Shown: positions 1-10,174 of the stretch, in pieces | How positions within the stretch are numbered: the first letter of the stretch is position 1 | How the letters are laid out: each line of letters begins with the position of its first letter | NCBI GenBank assembly: GCA_025266875.1 | Contig: JALLLT010000003.1 | Location: forward strand, 558,001-622,000 | Direction: 5' to 3' | DNA length: 64,000 nt | DNA from: Fennellomyces sp. T-0311 | Lineage: Eukaryota; Mucoromycota; Mucoromycetes; Mucorales; Lichtheimiaceae | Notes under the pieces: model-generated | Seen by the model: the letters and a program-made list of their open reading frames with translations, nothing else | What the model was told of the DNA's origin: nothing | Databases searched by the model: none | Program-made: the position numbers and the translations under genes

Positions 1-76
1 AGAGAAAAAGGAGTGCTGACTCCGTAACATTCTGAAATTTCAATTTATATCCTTTTCTTACCCGAACTCAATCACC

Positions 77-3000
77 ATGTCACTGTTTCAATTCTCGTCG
101 AAACCGATTCGATCCACTGCTCCATTTGAGAGATTCGAGTGCCTTTGCGGTGGCACCTATACCAAGAAGAACTACTCTAGTCATCGCGAAACACAAAAGC
201 ACTTACGCTATGTTGCTCTTCATCCGCAGTACAGAGAACCTGATTGGTGGACAGATCGACGATCGCAACAAATTCATTACAACGATGTCGATTATTCTGA
301 TCCATATGATGCAGACAATGATCAGGCTCTTGATTCCGACACGGATTTAGATGATTGTGAAAGTGACGATGAAAGGCTGCCATATATGCATCGAGAGGTT
401 CCTGTCGGTGTTGATTTGGATCATGTTCTCGATGATTCTTCCGACAACGAAACCATCGATAGTGATGATGCTGCGGCCGATGAGCCTCCTACCGACCCCA
501 ATGGTGATACAGATATGACCGGCGAAACTGCCATGATGTCCGTTGAGGCTGCATATGGTCGACAAAGCAACCCGTTTTATCCGTTTAAGGATGAGCTTCA
601 CTTTGTCTTGTGGGCTAATTTTTATGGAGACGATCGGCTAAGCTCTCGCGAAGACAAACGTAAAGCCCTTGGCCTGGTACGCACCGTCGTCAAACTTGTA
701 CGGCAAAACCCGAATCTGGAAGTGCCAACAATGAATGAGATCACGAATGGATGGCAGGCCAAGAGCAACAAGATTCCTTCCATCCCGATGACTACTATTC
801 CGAAAAGCATCTCTGTTAGCACCACAGGCAGCGATAACGTAACAGAGCTAAATGTCATCTTGGGGATGTATAAGCCTTCGGATATACTCAAGTTCTTGAA
901 TGCCAACCCACGACTTTCGAGCAAACTTAGTGCCTTACCGGAAGGTACTGACAATGATGACGTGCGAACCTCGTTGACTCAAGGTGAAAAATGGCGTACC
1001 TGTCCCTTGTTCCAACACCCAATGGTGACAAGCAGGACAGGGCATACATTCTGGGTAGGAGATTTCGTCGCCTGGGGAGCTAGACGCGGCCAATTATACA
1101 GATTGTCGTCCTTCTTTCTGTATCGTGGTGTGATCAAGGCCAAAGCTCATAGAGCATACTACTTCGTCGACTCCAGCCTTACTCAGACTATCGATGGCAA
1201 AGGCATTACTTTAAGCTATCTCGGCGCGAGCAACCCTGGAGAATGGATCGATGTTGATGAGCTGGTACCCAACATGGGAAACAAATGGCTTCAAGACAGC
1301 AGGATCATTCTTTGTGACGACGATGATATGATCCCTCCCCAGTTCGCAAACGAGGAGAACCTTCCGTGCCTACGACTTAGAAAGCGGTACCAGGAGCAGA
1401 TCAACAATAACATGGCTGTAAAGGTAGTACCATTGAACTTGTTTACGGACGACACCAGTGGAAACAGCACAAAAAAATGGAACAAAGCTGAAAGTTGGTC
1501 GATGGTTCCTGCTGCTCTTCCACTATCTGAACGTAACAAGCGCGAAAACACTTTTCTGATATGTCTTCACAACCGTCTCACAGCTGTCGAAATGCTACCT
1601 GATATCGTGAATGATATGAAAGCACTCGAAAAGGGGGTTATCATGCATGACTCTGAAGCGAACACGTCCGTCCTCGTTGTTGCGCCATTGAATATGATCA
1701 TTGGTGACAATCCTTTGCATGCCGAACTTGCTTCTAACAAAGGAACAAATGCCACTTTCCCTTGTCGAAAATGCTACTTCAAGAAAAGCGGCCCACAGGA
1801 GAGCACTTCGACCGAACAGCACCATGGCGCACCTCACCGTGATCCTGTCCATGTTGCCTTCTTCCTTGCCAACATAAGATTGCCCACTGGTTGTGGTGTC
1901 GAACTTTTCGACGGCACAACGGAACACGATCTTAGTAAACTGGGTTACAAGGAGCAAGGTTCAGGTTCTCTACTCGAGCTCGAAGCATTCGATGTCACGA
2001 GAGATCTTCCAGTCGAAGCTCTTCACTGCCTCATGTTAGGAGTTACTAAGTATCTCGTCACCGATCTATGCGACTTCCTCAGTGCTAGCGAAAAACGGAC
2101 TCTGGAAGCACGTTTACGCCACTATAACTCCAAAGGTTATGCTCGAGCAATGACAAGTAGTTTACGACTACAAGGATCGTTTGTTGGTCGCGACTACAAG
2201 ATACTTGCACAGCAGCTGCCACTTATACTGGATGATCTTGTCGATGGTGCATGGTCCGCTATGCCTAACCAACGGAAGTCAATCATGACGGCACTATGCT
2301 CCTGTTTCCATTCACAAGGAGAGTTACTTTCCTTGTTATATATGGCCGAAATCCCCAGTGACTTCGGCAAGTACAAACGCCTCATACGTACGACGGTTGA
2401 CAAGTTATGTGATGATGTGAATGCAGTCGATGCAGCTATCCTTGGAAGACATAAGAAAAGAAAAGGTGGACGTCTAGGCAACAGACCAAAACTCCACCTG
2501 CTTCACCATGTATGCGAGGACATCGACCGGTTTGCATCAATTATCCATTTCGAGGCAGAAAAAGGCGAACAATTCAATAAGTTCATTCGTGAACGAATTT
2601 TCCACACGAATCGCCATTCCATATCTGTGGATGTACTTCGTCTCTTTGGCCATCACACCATTTTCCGGCATATCGTTGAGAACGGTTCATGGCTTACTGC
2701 AACTGAAGAACGTACGACTGGGGGCCCTGGTATTATCGAGCACCTCAACGAGAACCCAGTTTTCAAAGCAGCATTCATGGGAGGAAGCCGGGAGTTCACA
2801 GAGAATAACCAGTCATCCCAGAAGCTGAAAGTTGGCCTGTGCGGTTTCTTTACCGAGACAATGGAGAACGGTACTCGTTCGTCGTTCCTTGGCCGTGTTG
2901 TGGGTATCACAAAAGAGAACGTTCGGTTCAATGTGTACCAATTTGTGGATCTCTCCTCTCGCGCCAATGCCAACAACCCCCAATCTATTATAAATAGATA

Positions 3001-3241
3001 TGGTGCTGACTTCGGTCAGTCCATATTCTATCATGCTTACAAGTCCTCTAGAGGGTATGCTGTTGTCAAGAAGAAGCCTCAGACTCCAAGACCAATTCCA
3101 ATTGAATCAATTTCTTTGGAAGAGGTCATTGATCTTCAAGTGGCACGCATCTGCAACAACCAGGACGAGTTTATAGTCAATCCGAGCAAATTTGGTACAC
3201 TTTGGAGACTGTTAACTTTGCCAAGTACTCCTTTCATATAA
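77..3241 (+). CDS. Intact DDE-type transposase-like protein (CMC/CACTA- or Plavaka/KDZ-like)
   Basis: A single uninterrupted 1054-residue frame starts at an ATG in good context (accATG). The N-terminus has a C2H2/BED-like finger (C22, C24 and a His pair near residues 36-42). A long acidic stretch at about residues 70-150 follows. A CxxC pair lies near residue 563 (FPCRKCYF). The segment DVTRDLPVEALHCLMLG (about residues 639-655) and the later KLHLLHHVCEDIDRF plus EKGEQFNKFIRERIFHTNRH resemble the catalytic region of large fungal transposases of the CACTA/CMC type. I recognise the family by these motifs and not by an alignment, so the exact superfamily (CACTA, Plavaka or KDZ) is open. The frame has no stops or frameshifts and no introns, unlike its neighbours, so it may be recently active. 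I could not define terminal inverted repeats: the left end may lie outside the window. Confidence 0.75.
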   Translation: MSLFQFSSKPIRSTAPFERFECLCGGTYTKKNYSSHRETQKHLRYVALHPQYREPDWWTDRRSQQIHYNDVDYSDPYDADNDQALDSDTDLDDCESDDERLPYMHREVPVGVDLDHVLDDSSDNETIDSDDAAADEPPTDPNGDTDMTGETAMMSVEAAYGRQSNPFYPFKDELHFVLWANFYGDDRLSSREDKRKALGLVRTVVKLVRQNPNLEVPTMNEITNGWQAKSNKIPSIPMTTIPKSISVSTTGSDNVTELNVILGMYKPSDILKFLNANPRLSSKLSALPEGTDNDDVRTSLTQGEKWRTCPLFQHPMVTSRTGHTFWVGDFVAWGARRGQLYRLSSFFLYRGVIKAKAHRAYYFVDSSLTQTIDGKGITLSYLGASNPGEWIDVDELVPNMGNKWLQDSRIILCDDDDMIPPQFANEENLPCLRLRKRYQEQINNNMAVKVVPLNLFTDDTSGNSTKKWNKAESWSMVPAALPLSERNKRENTFLICLHNRLTAVEMLPDIVNDMKALEKGVIMHDSEANTSVLVVAPLNMIIGDNPLHAELASNKGTNATFPCRKCYFKKSGPQESTSTEQHHGAPHRDPVHVAFFLANIRLPTGCGVELFDGTTEHDLSKLGYKEQGSGSLLELEAFDVTRDLPVEALHCLMLGVTKYLVTDLCDFLSASEKRTLEARLRHYNSKGYARAMTSSLRLQGSFVGRDYKILAQQLPLILDDLVDGAWSAMPNQRKSIMTALCSCFHSQGELLSLLYMAEIPSDFGKYKRLIRTTVDKLCDDVNAVDAAILGRHKKRKGGRLGNRPKLHLLHHVCEDIDRFASIIHFEAEKGEQFNKFIRERIFHTNRHSISVDVLRLFGHHTIFRHIVENGSWLTATEERTTGGPGIIEHLNENPVFKAAFMGGSREFTENNQSSQKLKVGLCGFFTETMENGTRSSFLGRVVGITKENVRFNVYQFVDLSSRANANNPQSIINRYGADFGQSIFYHAYKSSRGYAVVKKKPQTPRPIPIESISLEEVIDLQVARICNNQDEFIVNPSKFGTLWRLLTLPSTPFI

Positions 3242-3784
3242 TTATGCGCATTATATTATATATTCGCTTTTCCTTGCAAAATCCAATTCCAAGGACATAC
3301 TTTTTTTTGATCTCGCTTAACGAGTTTGTCAGCTCGTAAATTTTGACTTAACCAATTTTAGTTGTCGTGGTGGGACAGTTGATGACAAAAATGGTTCAGC
3401 TGCAGCCTCCAAACAAATAGACAGGTCTCTCAGCGCTCTGTTCCATGTTATGAACTTTAATTTTTAAAATCGTGCAAGATTATTGGGTAAAAAGGAGGGC
3501 CACAATGGGTCTATACCTTTTTTATCGATTCGCGTCTCCGGGTGTGTAGTATATGTAATGCCCATCGGAGAAAAATATCATGGATTGACAGAAAATTGTT
3601 TGTTTAGTCCGTAATAAGACTAACCGAGGAAGAACCTACCGACTGCTGAAATAGCGCAAAGAAGCAGCTGGCGAACAAGGGGAAGGAAAAAGGATACAAA
3701 CCGAGAAAAATACAGATAGAGAAACGAGAAAATAAGAAAATAAAATCTAGTCTGTCAATCCTTAGGGAAGTCGTAACACCCCGC
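3242..3784. other. Intergenic DNA downstream of the transposase ORF
   Basis: No credible gene. It is AT-rich and probably holds the 3' end of the transposon. A short inverted repeat TTAGTC..GACTAA sits near 3605-3626. A similar hairpin, GGTTAGT..ACTAACC, occurs near 5121-5145. They could be terminal or target motifs of one element, but I cannot show this. Confidence 0.4.
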
Positions 3785-4888
3785 TTGATATGTTGTCAGC
3801 GAGCTGTCTTGTACGACGATCAATTGCCCATCTTAAGCACCGCCTCCAAAGATGCCCCATGCGCCAAAGCCAAATCCGAGGCCACCGACCGAAGGGAAGG
3901 AAGTAGCATATCCGTCGAGGTAGCGGCAGGCACAGAACGTTATAGCAAACGACGAAGCCAAGCCGAGATCGTGGCCACCTGCAAAGAAGAAGCAGCATGT
4001 AGATTGTTCGCAAACAAATGCTCATGTGGTCGTGCCGTGGCATCCGGATGGCCACGTAAGGCTTGAAAGGCTTGCACAGGACAGAGTTCGAGCGAAGCTC
4101 GGACAGAGGGGATAATCAAAATCTTCATTATTCATCGGCCCCCATGCGTTTCGTTGGGTGACTTGATACATAAGTGCAAACGCCCATATTATCCACGCGG
4201 CATTGGGTCAATTGGATAGGATGGAGGCCCGAGGGGCGCAAGAAGCCTGCTATCGACAGTAGGAAAGCGGCCACCGTGCCCAGGTACCGCAGTGTTGGTG
4301 TGATATCAAGCACTGGTCGAGGTGGTACATCACGTGTAAGGCGACGTAACAAAGCGATAATGTCCGGATCAGAACAAAGCGTAATCCTATCTTGGTGAAA
4401 GACCAAAATCGCCGAACGGAAAATCATGATAGCCCCGGTACTGTATCCTTGCGCATAAGCCGCCGACAGAAAGTTCACCATATCCGTCGCCGAAAACCCA
4501 TCTGCATTGATACCATTCCTTGAAGCTCAGTACATGAAGCGCCTTTGTCCACTGAGTTACGTACGATTTGACACCGAGGCACGGAACAAAGGTGCGCACC
4601 GTCGGTTTAACGCCTCATGGGAGAAACCCCGTCCAGCAAATAGATTGCGGATAGCTTCCGCACGCTCAGGTTCAAAGGTGGATTGGTCCACGGGGATGAC
4701 ACGGAGGGGAGCATCAAATGGACGTGGTGACTGGATCGAGCAGAAGTGGTGGACGGATCGCCAGACGCTGAAGGAGAGGAAATCAAAGAGCTGACACCCG
4801 ATACGGAGCCACCACGGTCACCTTGATCTTCTCCTGTATGACTTTGTTCAAGCAGTGCATAATCAAAGGCCAAGGAGAATGAATCCAA
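3785..4888 (-). pseudogene. Decayed tyrosine recombinase (DIRS/Crypton-like integrase) remnant
   Basis: Reading the minus strand from about 4888 to 3785, pieces of one tyrosine-recombinase-like protein appear in different frames, separated by stops and frameshifts. The order is: a Ser-rich N-terminal piece; a piece with STFEPERAEAIRNLFAGRG; a piece (4128-4481) with the helical core GYSTGAIMIFRSAILVFHQ and GFLRPSGLHPI, whose Arg fits the first catalytic Arg of the family; a piece with LCPVQAF; and a C-terminal piece with SVASDLALAHGASLEAVLKMGN followed by a stop. The order and spacing match the integrase of fungal DIRS-like or Crypton elements. The catalytic Tyr region is degraded. Frame breaks make it clearly non-functional. 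DIRS and Crypton cannot be told apart here because no reverse transcriptase is seen. Confidence 0.65.
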
Positions 4889-5440
4889 GGGTTCTTTGAA
4901 TGTGCGCCGAGCTAGTTACTTGAATATGTTGCGACTGCGGCCCCATTGCGAGTGAATCAAGCTGCGGATATGCCCGGCGAGCGAAAAAGATCATGGAAGT
5001 TCATTATTTTGATATTACTTCCCTTTTATACTTTGGAGGTTTTTTAATGCAATGTTCAGTTACGCCCATGCGCTGAAAATAAAGAGCTGAGATGATCACA
5101 ACAGTCGACAGATCCCTGCTCGGTTAGTCCTACGACGAACTAACCAAACAACTATTCAGATCAAATTATTATGCAATCGAATAACCTACCTCTGATAACT
5201 AGTTAATGAAACGGATAATACCAAAAATTAATGACGGTAAATGCGTATCCGATATGCATCAAGGTTTGAAGTACGTGGTACTTACATAGTACTTGCAGCT
5301 TTAATAGTTTAAGTAACACGCTGCTGGAGTTTGGCGAGCAGTATTTAATACTACTACTTGCTCGGTAAAGAATAGAAAAGTGAGAAAGGTGATAATATAC
5401 ATACGCATTGAATTGTTTCATAACTAGCTGAAAAGTATTG
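4889..5440. other. Intergenic, no gene seen
   Basis: AT-rich with many stops in all frames. It holds the GGTTAGT..ACTAACC inverted repeat near 5121-5145. No other structure was recognised. Confidence 0.4.
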
Positions 5441-5572
5441 ATTTTATTATGGAAGACTTTTTGACCTGCTCCTGTAGGTACATGGTCGCTTCCTTGAGGT
5501 ACGAATGCTTAGGTATAGAGGATAGTGCGTATGCCATGTCTGAAAAAACCCTAATGGGAAAAAGACAGGCAG
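5441..5572 (-). repeat. Structured dispersed repeat, copy 1 (ENE-like RNA element candidate)
   Basis: This segment closely matches 48411-48540 in the same orientation. Read on the minus strand it has: an outer GUC/GAC stem; an internal loop of U5 facing U6; a CCC/GGG stem closed by AUUA; a variable spacer; a near-identical block of about 75 nt; and AATAAA at about 5443-5448. In the block, GGAAG pairs with CUUCC and GACC with GGUC, leaving an A5 tract in an asymmetric internal loop. The stems persist where the two copies differ, for example CCC/GGG against CCCC/GGGG. I infer a structured transcript 3' end, perhaps of a transposon. The function is unproven. Confidence 0.65.
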
Positions 5573-7562
5573 GGGTGGTAGAAGTGACAAGATAGGAATT
5601 AAAACAAGAAAGAAAAGAAACTATGGAGGCTTACAGCCAGAGACTTGATGTTGCTTAATAATCAAGAGAGAACCACACTATGTGTGGTTTTTTGTGAGTT
5701 CGGATGTGCCGCCTTGGAGGGGATCTTCTGCGCCGGCTCGCCATCATCGTAGTCCTCGTTCGGGTGGCTCAGCCTGTCGATCTTCCTAAGGACATGGAGG
5801 AGTGCTGGCCAGCTCGTTTTCCATTTGCCTCGGGTCAGGCCGCTATTCGAACGCGGTAATTTGTTCAGGATATAGCCTATATCTTGCTCCTCTTTCCGTA
5901 GTTCCGAATGTTTCATAACTACATTTTATGAGCCAACATAAAAACTAATGCATGTTCGTGATCTGCAATTTATCTGAGCTCATCTTTTACTCAAATGATA
6001 CTTATTTTATTACATGCTGCCAATATGAAATCTGGCTGGGTAATGGCAACATACAAATTTCGCATGGAGAAGGTATAACTTTTAGCCAAAATGGCACGGT
6101 ATACTTAGGTAATAGAACATTCAGCTTGAGACTAATACCGGGACTGAAGTAAATACCACTGCCACTTTCGGTGGAATTGAAGCGATTGTGTAATTCTGAA
6201 TATATTAACTAAGGTGGATCACATCGATTCTAATATCTTCTCATCATGAACTTTTTTAAAAACTTGCTACACAAGAAAGATAGATAACTTTTGCCTAATA
6301 ACAGTTTCGTTTCTGGTTGTATGCTGAATTTGATCTAATGCATAAGTACTCTTATGAGACTCTGACAATGCTGGAAGCGGCGAGCCGACAACAAATCAAA
6401 ATAATAAACCTCCTCGATACTTACTAGGTCAGAAGATACCTAACAAAGGAGAGGTAATCTTCCTTCAATTTGCAGCCTTCGCCTTTATGCTTGTGGTCAA
6501 TATCGGTATTCCACTTGCACTTTACTACTGCACACGGAATGCCATTGGATGCTTTGGTGTTTTCAGGTGCACTCCATTTATCTGGGTCGTGGCTGGCTTT
6601 AACCGATCTCGACGTATCGACGTGCTTGGCAGTCCTTTGTATTTCATCCGTTTTATCTGGCGTTGTGTCCATTATCAGTGGTAAAAAAACAGCAGATTTT
6701 TTTACTGTAGTGGACAGGGACTAACCAAGGAGAATAGAAGACGAGCGCGTCGCGTTGATCCGGGACTCGGCTGTGAGTGCTGCAATTGGTGGGGAGTTTC
6801 TGACCACATTGCTGCCTATCCGGGCAAAATGGTTTGACTTACAACTTCTCACTTATTCGATCGGACGACAAATGTTTTCTGAAGTTAGATACAGCTGGAC
6901 GGATCGAGATAGAAATCCACAGGAACAAGAAACTGTAGCGTGGCAATGGAAACCATTTCAACTTTCAGGCTCCATATGTACCTAATCACGGCTGGGTGGG
7001 GATTCATTCTTTTATGCAACTCGTTGTTTGTGTGCTGATGGTCGAAGTCAGTGAATTATCTGTCGACCAAATCGTTATGTATAACAACACCATCACCGGC
7101 GTCGTTACGGCAATTATGGTCACAGTTACAGTGTATTCAGGCTTTTATATCGGTAAGCTAGAGCAGCGGATTGCAAAGCGTGGGTAGCAGCAAATGAATT
7201 TACCGATAAGTTCAAGGAAGTCGACAAAATCCGCATGATGTCAACATGTATACTGTGCCACATGAAAGTATAAACCTTAATTTTACCTTCCCAGTGTGCA
7301 TTGGTCCGATCTTCCGGATTCAATTTACAGATGACAGGCAGATCCATTGCTCAGCGCTTGTCGTCCCCAAGGTGCAAAAGTCTACATGTTTGTATCCATT
7401 TACTTCGTTCGGCCATGTAGCCATGTTATGGTTGAGTAAAGCTATGGTTGCTTATATCGGAGTGTTGCCAAATATCCCTTGGTCACCAAAAAACTGCTCA
7501 AGGTTAAATCAACCATCTGTGGGGATACGTAGAACGTAGGACATGTATTAAATTCTTTTATT
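5573..7562. other. Unassigned region with fragmentary ORFs
   Basis: No gene could be modelled. Open stretches include a minus-strand frame at 5662-5916 (84 codons, polar), a plus-strand frame at 5952-6152 containing EIWLGNGNIQISHGEG, a minus frame at 6424-6672 with CAVVKCKWNTDIDHKHKGEGC, and a plus frame at 6996-7187 with a hydrophobic run (TGVVTAIMVTVTVYSGFYIG) that could be a membrane segment. None resembles a family I know, and no consistent splice joins link them. Decayed transposon or host gene sequence is the likeliest content. Confidence 0.4.
5671..5689. repeat. 8-bp stem inverted repeat beside repeat copy 1
   Basis: AACCACAC and GTGTGGTT are separated by TAT, giving a strong hairpin about 100 bp from the hairpin of repeat copy 1. 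Copy 2 has a weaker CACC/GGTG stem at a similar distance (about 48625-48645), so this may belong to the same element. Confidence 0.5.
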
Positions 7563-9893
7563 TTATGATCGCTGCTCATCTGATTCAACGGAGCCACCTT
7601 TTGCCATTCGCGATAAGTAGCTAAAGTCTACCATCAGAGCAGTTTCCTCTTCAATAATTTTAAAGATACTTGAGATATCGCTTCCTTGACGTTTCAAGAG
7701 CATCAATGTTCGCTCACGAATTCCTTGATCCTCTTTACTAAGAGCAGCAACCATCAGACACACCCGTTGCAAGGTGAACAGTCCTGCGTCCAATCGTCGT
7801 AGATAGAAATCGTCTTGTAAGTCCTCAATGTCTTCTTCATCCAGGCCCTCCTTTTCCTTCTCGATTTCCTCGCGAACACGTTGATCTTTGGCTTCATACG
7901 CTTGCTTCATTTCGAGGAGTCGGTCGATCTTTTCGTAATCGTCTTCCGTGAACTTCTTGATTAAGCGTATCCGCTGTACGTCGTTTTGTGACAGATTCCT
8001 CATGAGCGATAGGATAATACAAGTGATATGTTCTACAAGTTTTGTCAGGAAGCGGTACCTTCCGTTGACTACTCCAATTTTTACCTTCATCTTCTGACTC
8101 AACATATGTTTTACTGTATATCTTTTTTAACTTCTTGGCGCCCTGTATGGCAATGTTAGTAGTTTTATCGATAAAGCAGTATGTATAATTTTCACCTTTC
8201 CCATAAGGATGGGGAATAACACCTTAAGACCCGTTGCATCCACAAATCGCAGACAGTTTCCGCGACCCGCTTCACTCGTCATGGCATAATTCAGCACCTT
8301 GATTGCTCGGATGCGAGCAAGTGATCGTTCCCTAGACAGTATTAGTTAGTACAATTGTATTACTGAGGGACAAGACACCATACTTGAGCATAATAAGCAT
8401 TAATTCGTTTCCTTCACCTTCTAAGAATTTTTCTTTGATTTCAGGTTCGTTCAGTCCTGAGCACAGTGTATTGAAAAAGTTCTCCATCATTTCGGTTTCG
8501 TCATCGTCGACAGGGTCCTTTTTTCGGTAGTTCTACGAAGTAGTGCTTTGTGAGCAAACATATAAAAGTTCCATAATACATGCAACTCACGGAAAGAGCT
8601 CGTAATAAGGTATCGACACCGTCTAACTCGGCCAGCTTTAACCGGATATCTTGAAAGGAACATATACTCGTAAACATGGCGCTAGTCGCTTAGTGAAAAC
8701 AATCGGCTTACCCCGACTTTCTTGCAAAAGAATAGAAAGAATTTCACTTGCGTATCCACGGTTAGAGTCATAGCCTTTGCCTTGTATGCGCTTCAATAAC
8801 CAGGGCATAATTTCGGTCTTTAATGCGATTCTTTCGGCCAGCTGAGGATCCAATCCAAGTAAGCTTTCCATGATTCCTAGATAAAAAGTCAGAGATTAGG
8901 TACTACGCATGCTATGAAGTCAATAGGTTACCGAGAATCTTGAAAATGCCTTGACGATCCGACTCTTCTTTTTCATCCAGTCGGTCTAGATTTTGAACAA
9001 GCAGTTCTAGCAACTCGTTTTCGAGCTATATATGTACGCAGTTAGTAATCAATGGAACCGCTATAGCATGTCAACACCACTTACCAATGCATCTGCAAGT
9101 ACTTTCATACCCTTGGTCGCCTCTTCTGATCGCTCCAGCTCATCTTCACCCATACCGACGTCTTCATCAATGAGTTCATTGATGAGATCAATTGCATCAA
9201 TAGCAATATCGGTGTTCTCATGACTCAACAACGATATAATGGAGGGCACACTGCCGAGTTGGACTATTTCTGGATATAAATGTGGTGCTTCGGTAAGTGT
9301 TGCTAAGTTTTTAATCTCTTCGTCCAAGTCGGCTTCGGATTCCATAAACTTTTGTGGTTGATCAGCATAACGAACGCGCTGCTCCTGGTTTTTGTTGATT
9401 GCTTTTTCGAATTTGAGAATCATCTTTTTGACATTCATGTCTGTCAAAGCATCAGGCTACAAAGTTACTTGACGTTAAAGACCACCCAAACATATAATCT
9501 AAAAAACCATCACATACCTCTTCGGCATCGTACTCATCCACCAGATCGAGTAACCGACTTTGTTCGTCGGTCAATCCGCCACCAAAGAAACGGCCTTCCT
9601 CGTCCTCTTCGTCAATGTAGTCGTCTTGCAGGTCATATACTTGTGCTTCACCATCTTCAAAGGTAACTGCGCGTCGCTTTATTCCTGCTGAGCTACTGCT
9701 TTCACCAACGCCCTCCGATTCAGTCGATTGTGCCGTGTATTGGTCTAGAAATTGAGCATCGGGTGTCTCTGGCATTTTCCGCTTGTTCCGGCCGCTAGGA
9801 ATCGCCGGAATCTTTTGTAATAGAGCCTAATTAGGTTGAAAGTCGTTAAACGATGGTTGCATGCAGTACCTTGAACATTTCATCTATATTCAT
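7563..9893 (-). CDS. CTNNBL1: Beta-catenin-like protein 1 (CTNNBL1), spliceosome-associated armadillo protein
   Basis: I model ten exons: 9893-9870, 9826-9518, 9456-9085, 9025-8932, 8876-8712, 8649-8591, 8532-8384, 8331-8196, 8142-8085 and 8032-7563. They encode about 611 residues; human CTNNBL1 has 563. Family landmarks are VKKMILKFEKAINKNQE, QPQKFMESEADLDE, LAELDGVDTLL, LRFVDATGLKVLFP and FYLRRLDAGLFTLQRVC. CTNNBL1 is an armadillo-repeat protein of the Prp19/CDC5L-linked spliceosome and also binds nuclear localisation signals. The first exon carries only eight codons (MNIDEMFK); the next begins with a basic IPSGRNKRK patch that fits the family's N-terminal nuclear localisation signal, followed by an acidic stretch (EDEE). 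All splice joins keep frame. Small errors at exon borders are possible; identity of the gene is secure. Confidence 0.93.
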
Positions 9894-9935
9894 TTTTGCT
9901 TAAAGAAACCGATCGAGGAAGTACACAAAAAATAT

Positions 9936-10106
9936 ATGGCAGCGCGCTTTTTTGCGCTGTGGTCGGAGCGTTCTGCAACCTATTCAAAATCCAAACCAGC
10001 AACGCATTTTAGTTACTTGATAGCTCCAGTGTGTTATGGAGTAGTTGCCACGATATTATGCTATATTTACGAAGCTATCAAAGAAGTATGTAATATGTCT
10101 GGGTGA
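9936..10106 (+). CDS. Possible 56-residue single-pass membrane protein
   Basis: An ATG frame of 57 codons begins only 42 bp from the CTNNBL1 start codon, on the opposite strand. It reads MAARFFALWSER, a short polar part, then a hydrophobic segment (SYLIAPVCYGVVATILCYIY) ending in a charged tail. The layout recalls small mitochondrial or ER subunits, but I recognise no family. GAA|GTATGT near the end could be a splice donor, so the true C-terminus may differ. The tight spacing to CTNNBL1 would require a shared bidirectional promoter. Confidence 0.3.
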   Translation: MAARFFALWSERSATYSKSKPATHFSYLIAPVCYGVVATILCYIYEAIKEVCNMSG

Positions 10107-10174
10107 GTGGACTGACGATATGTAAAAAAATGTATATATTCGTTGAAAAAAACGCGCGACAGTACCACATCAAT

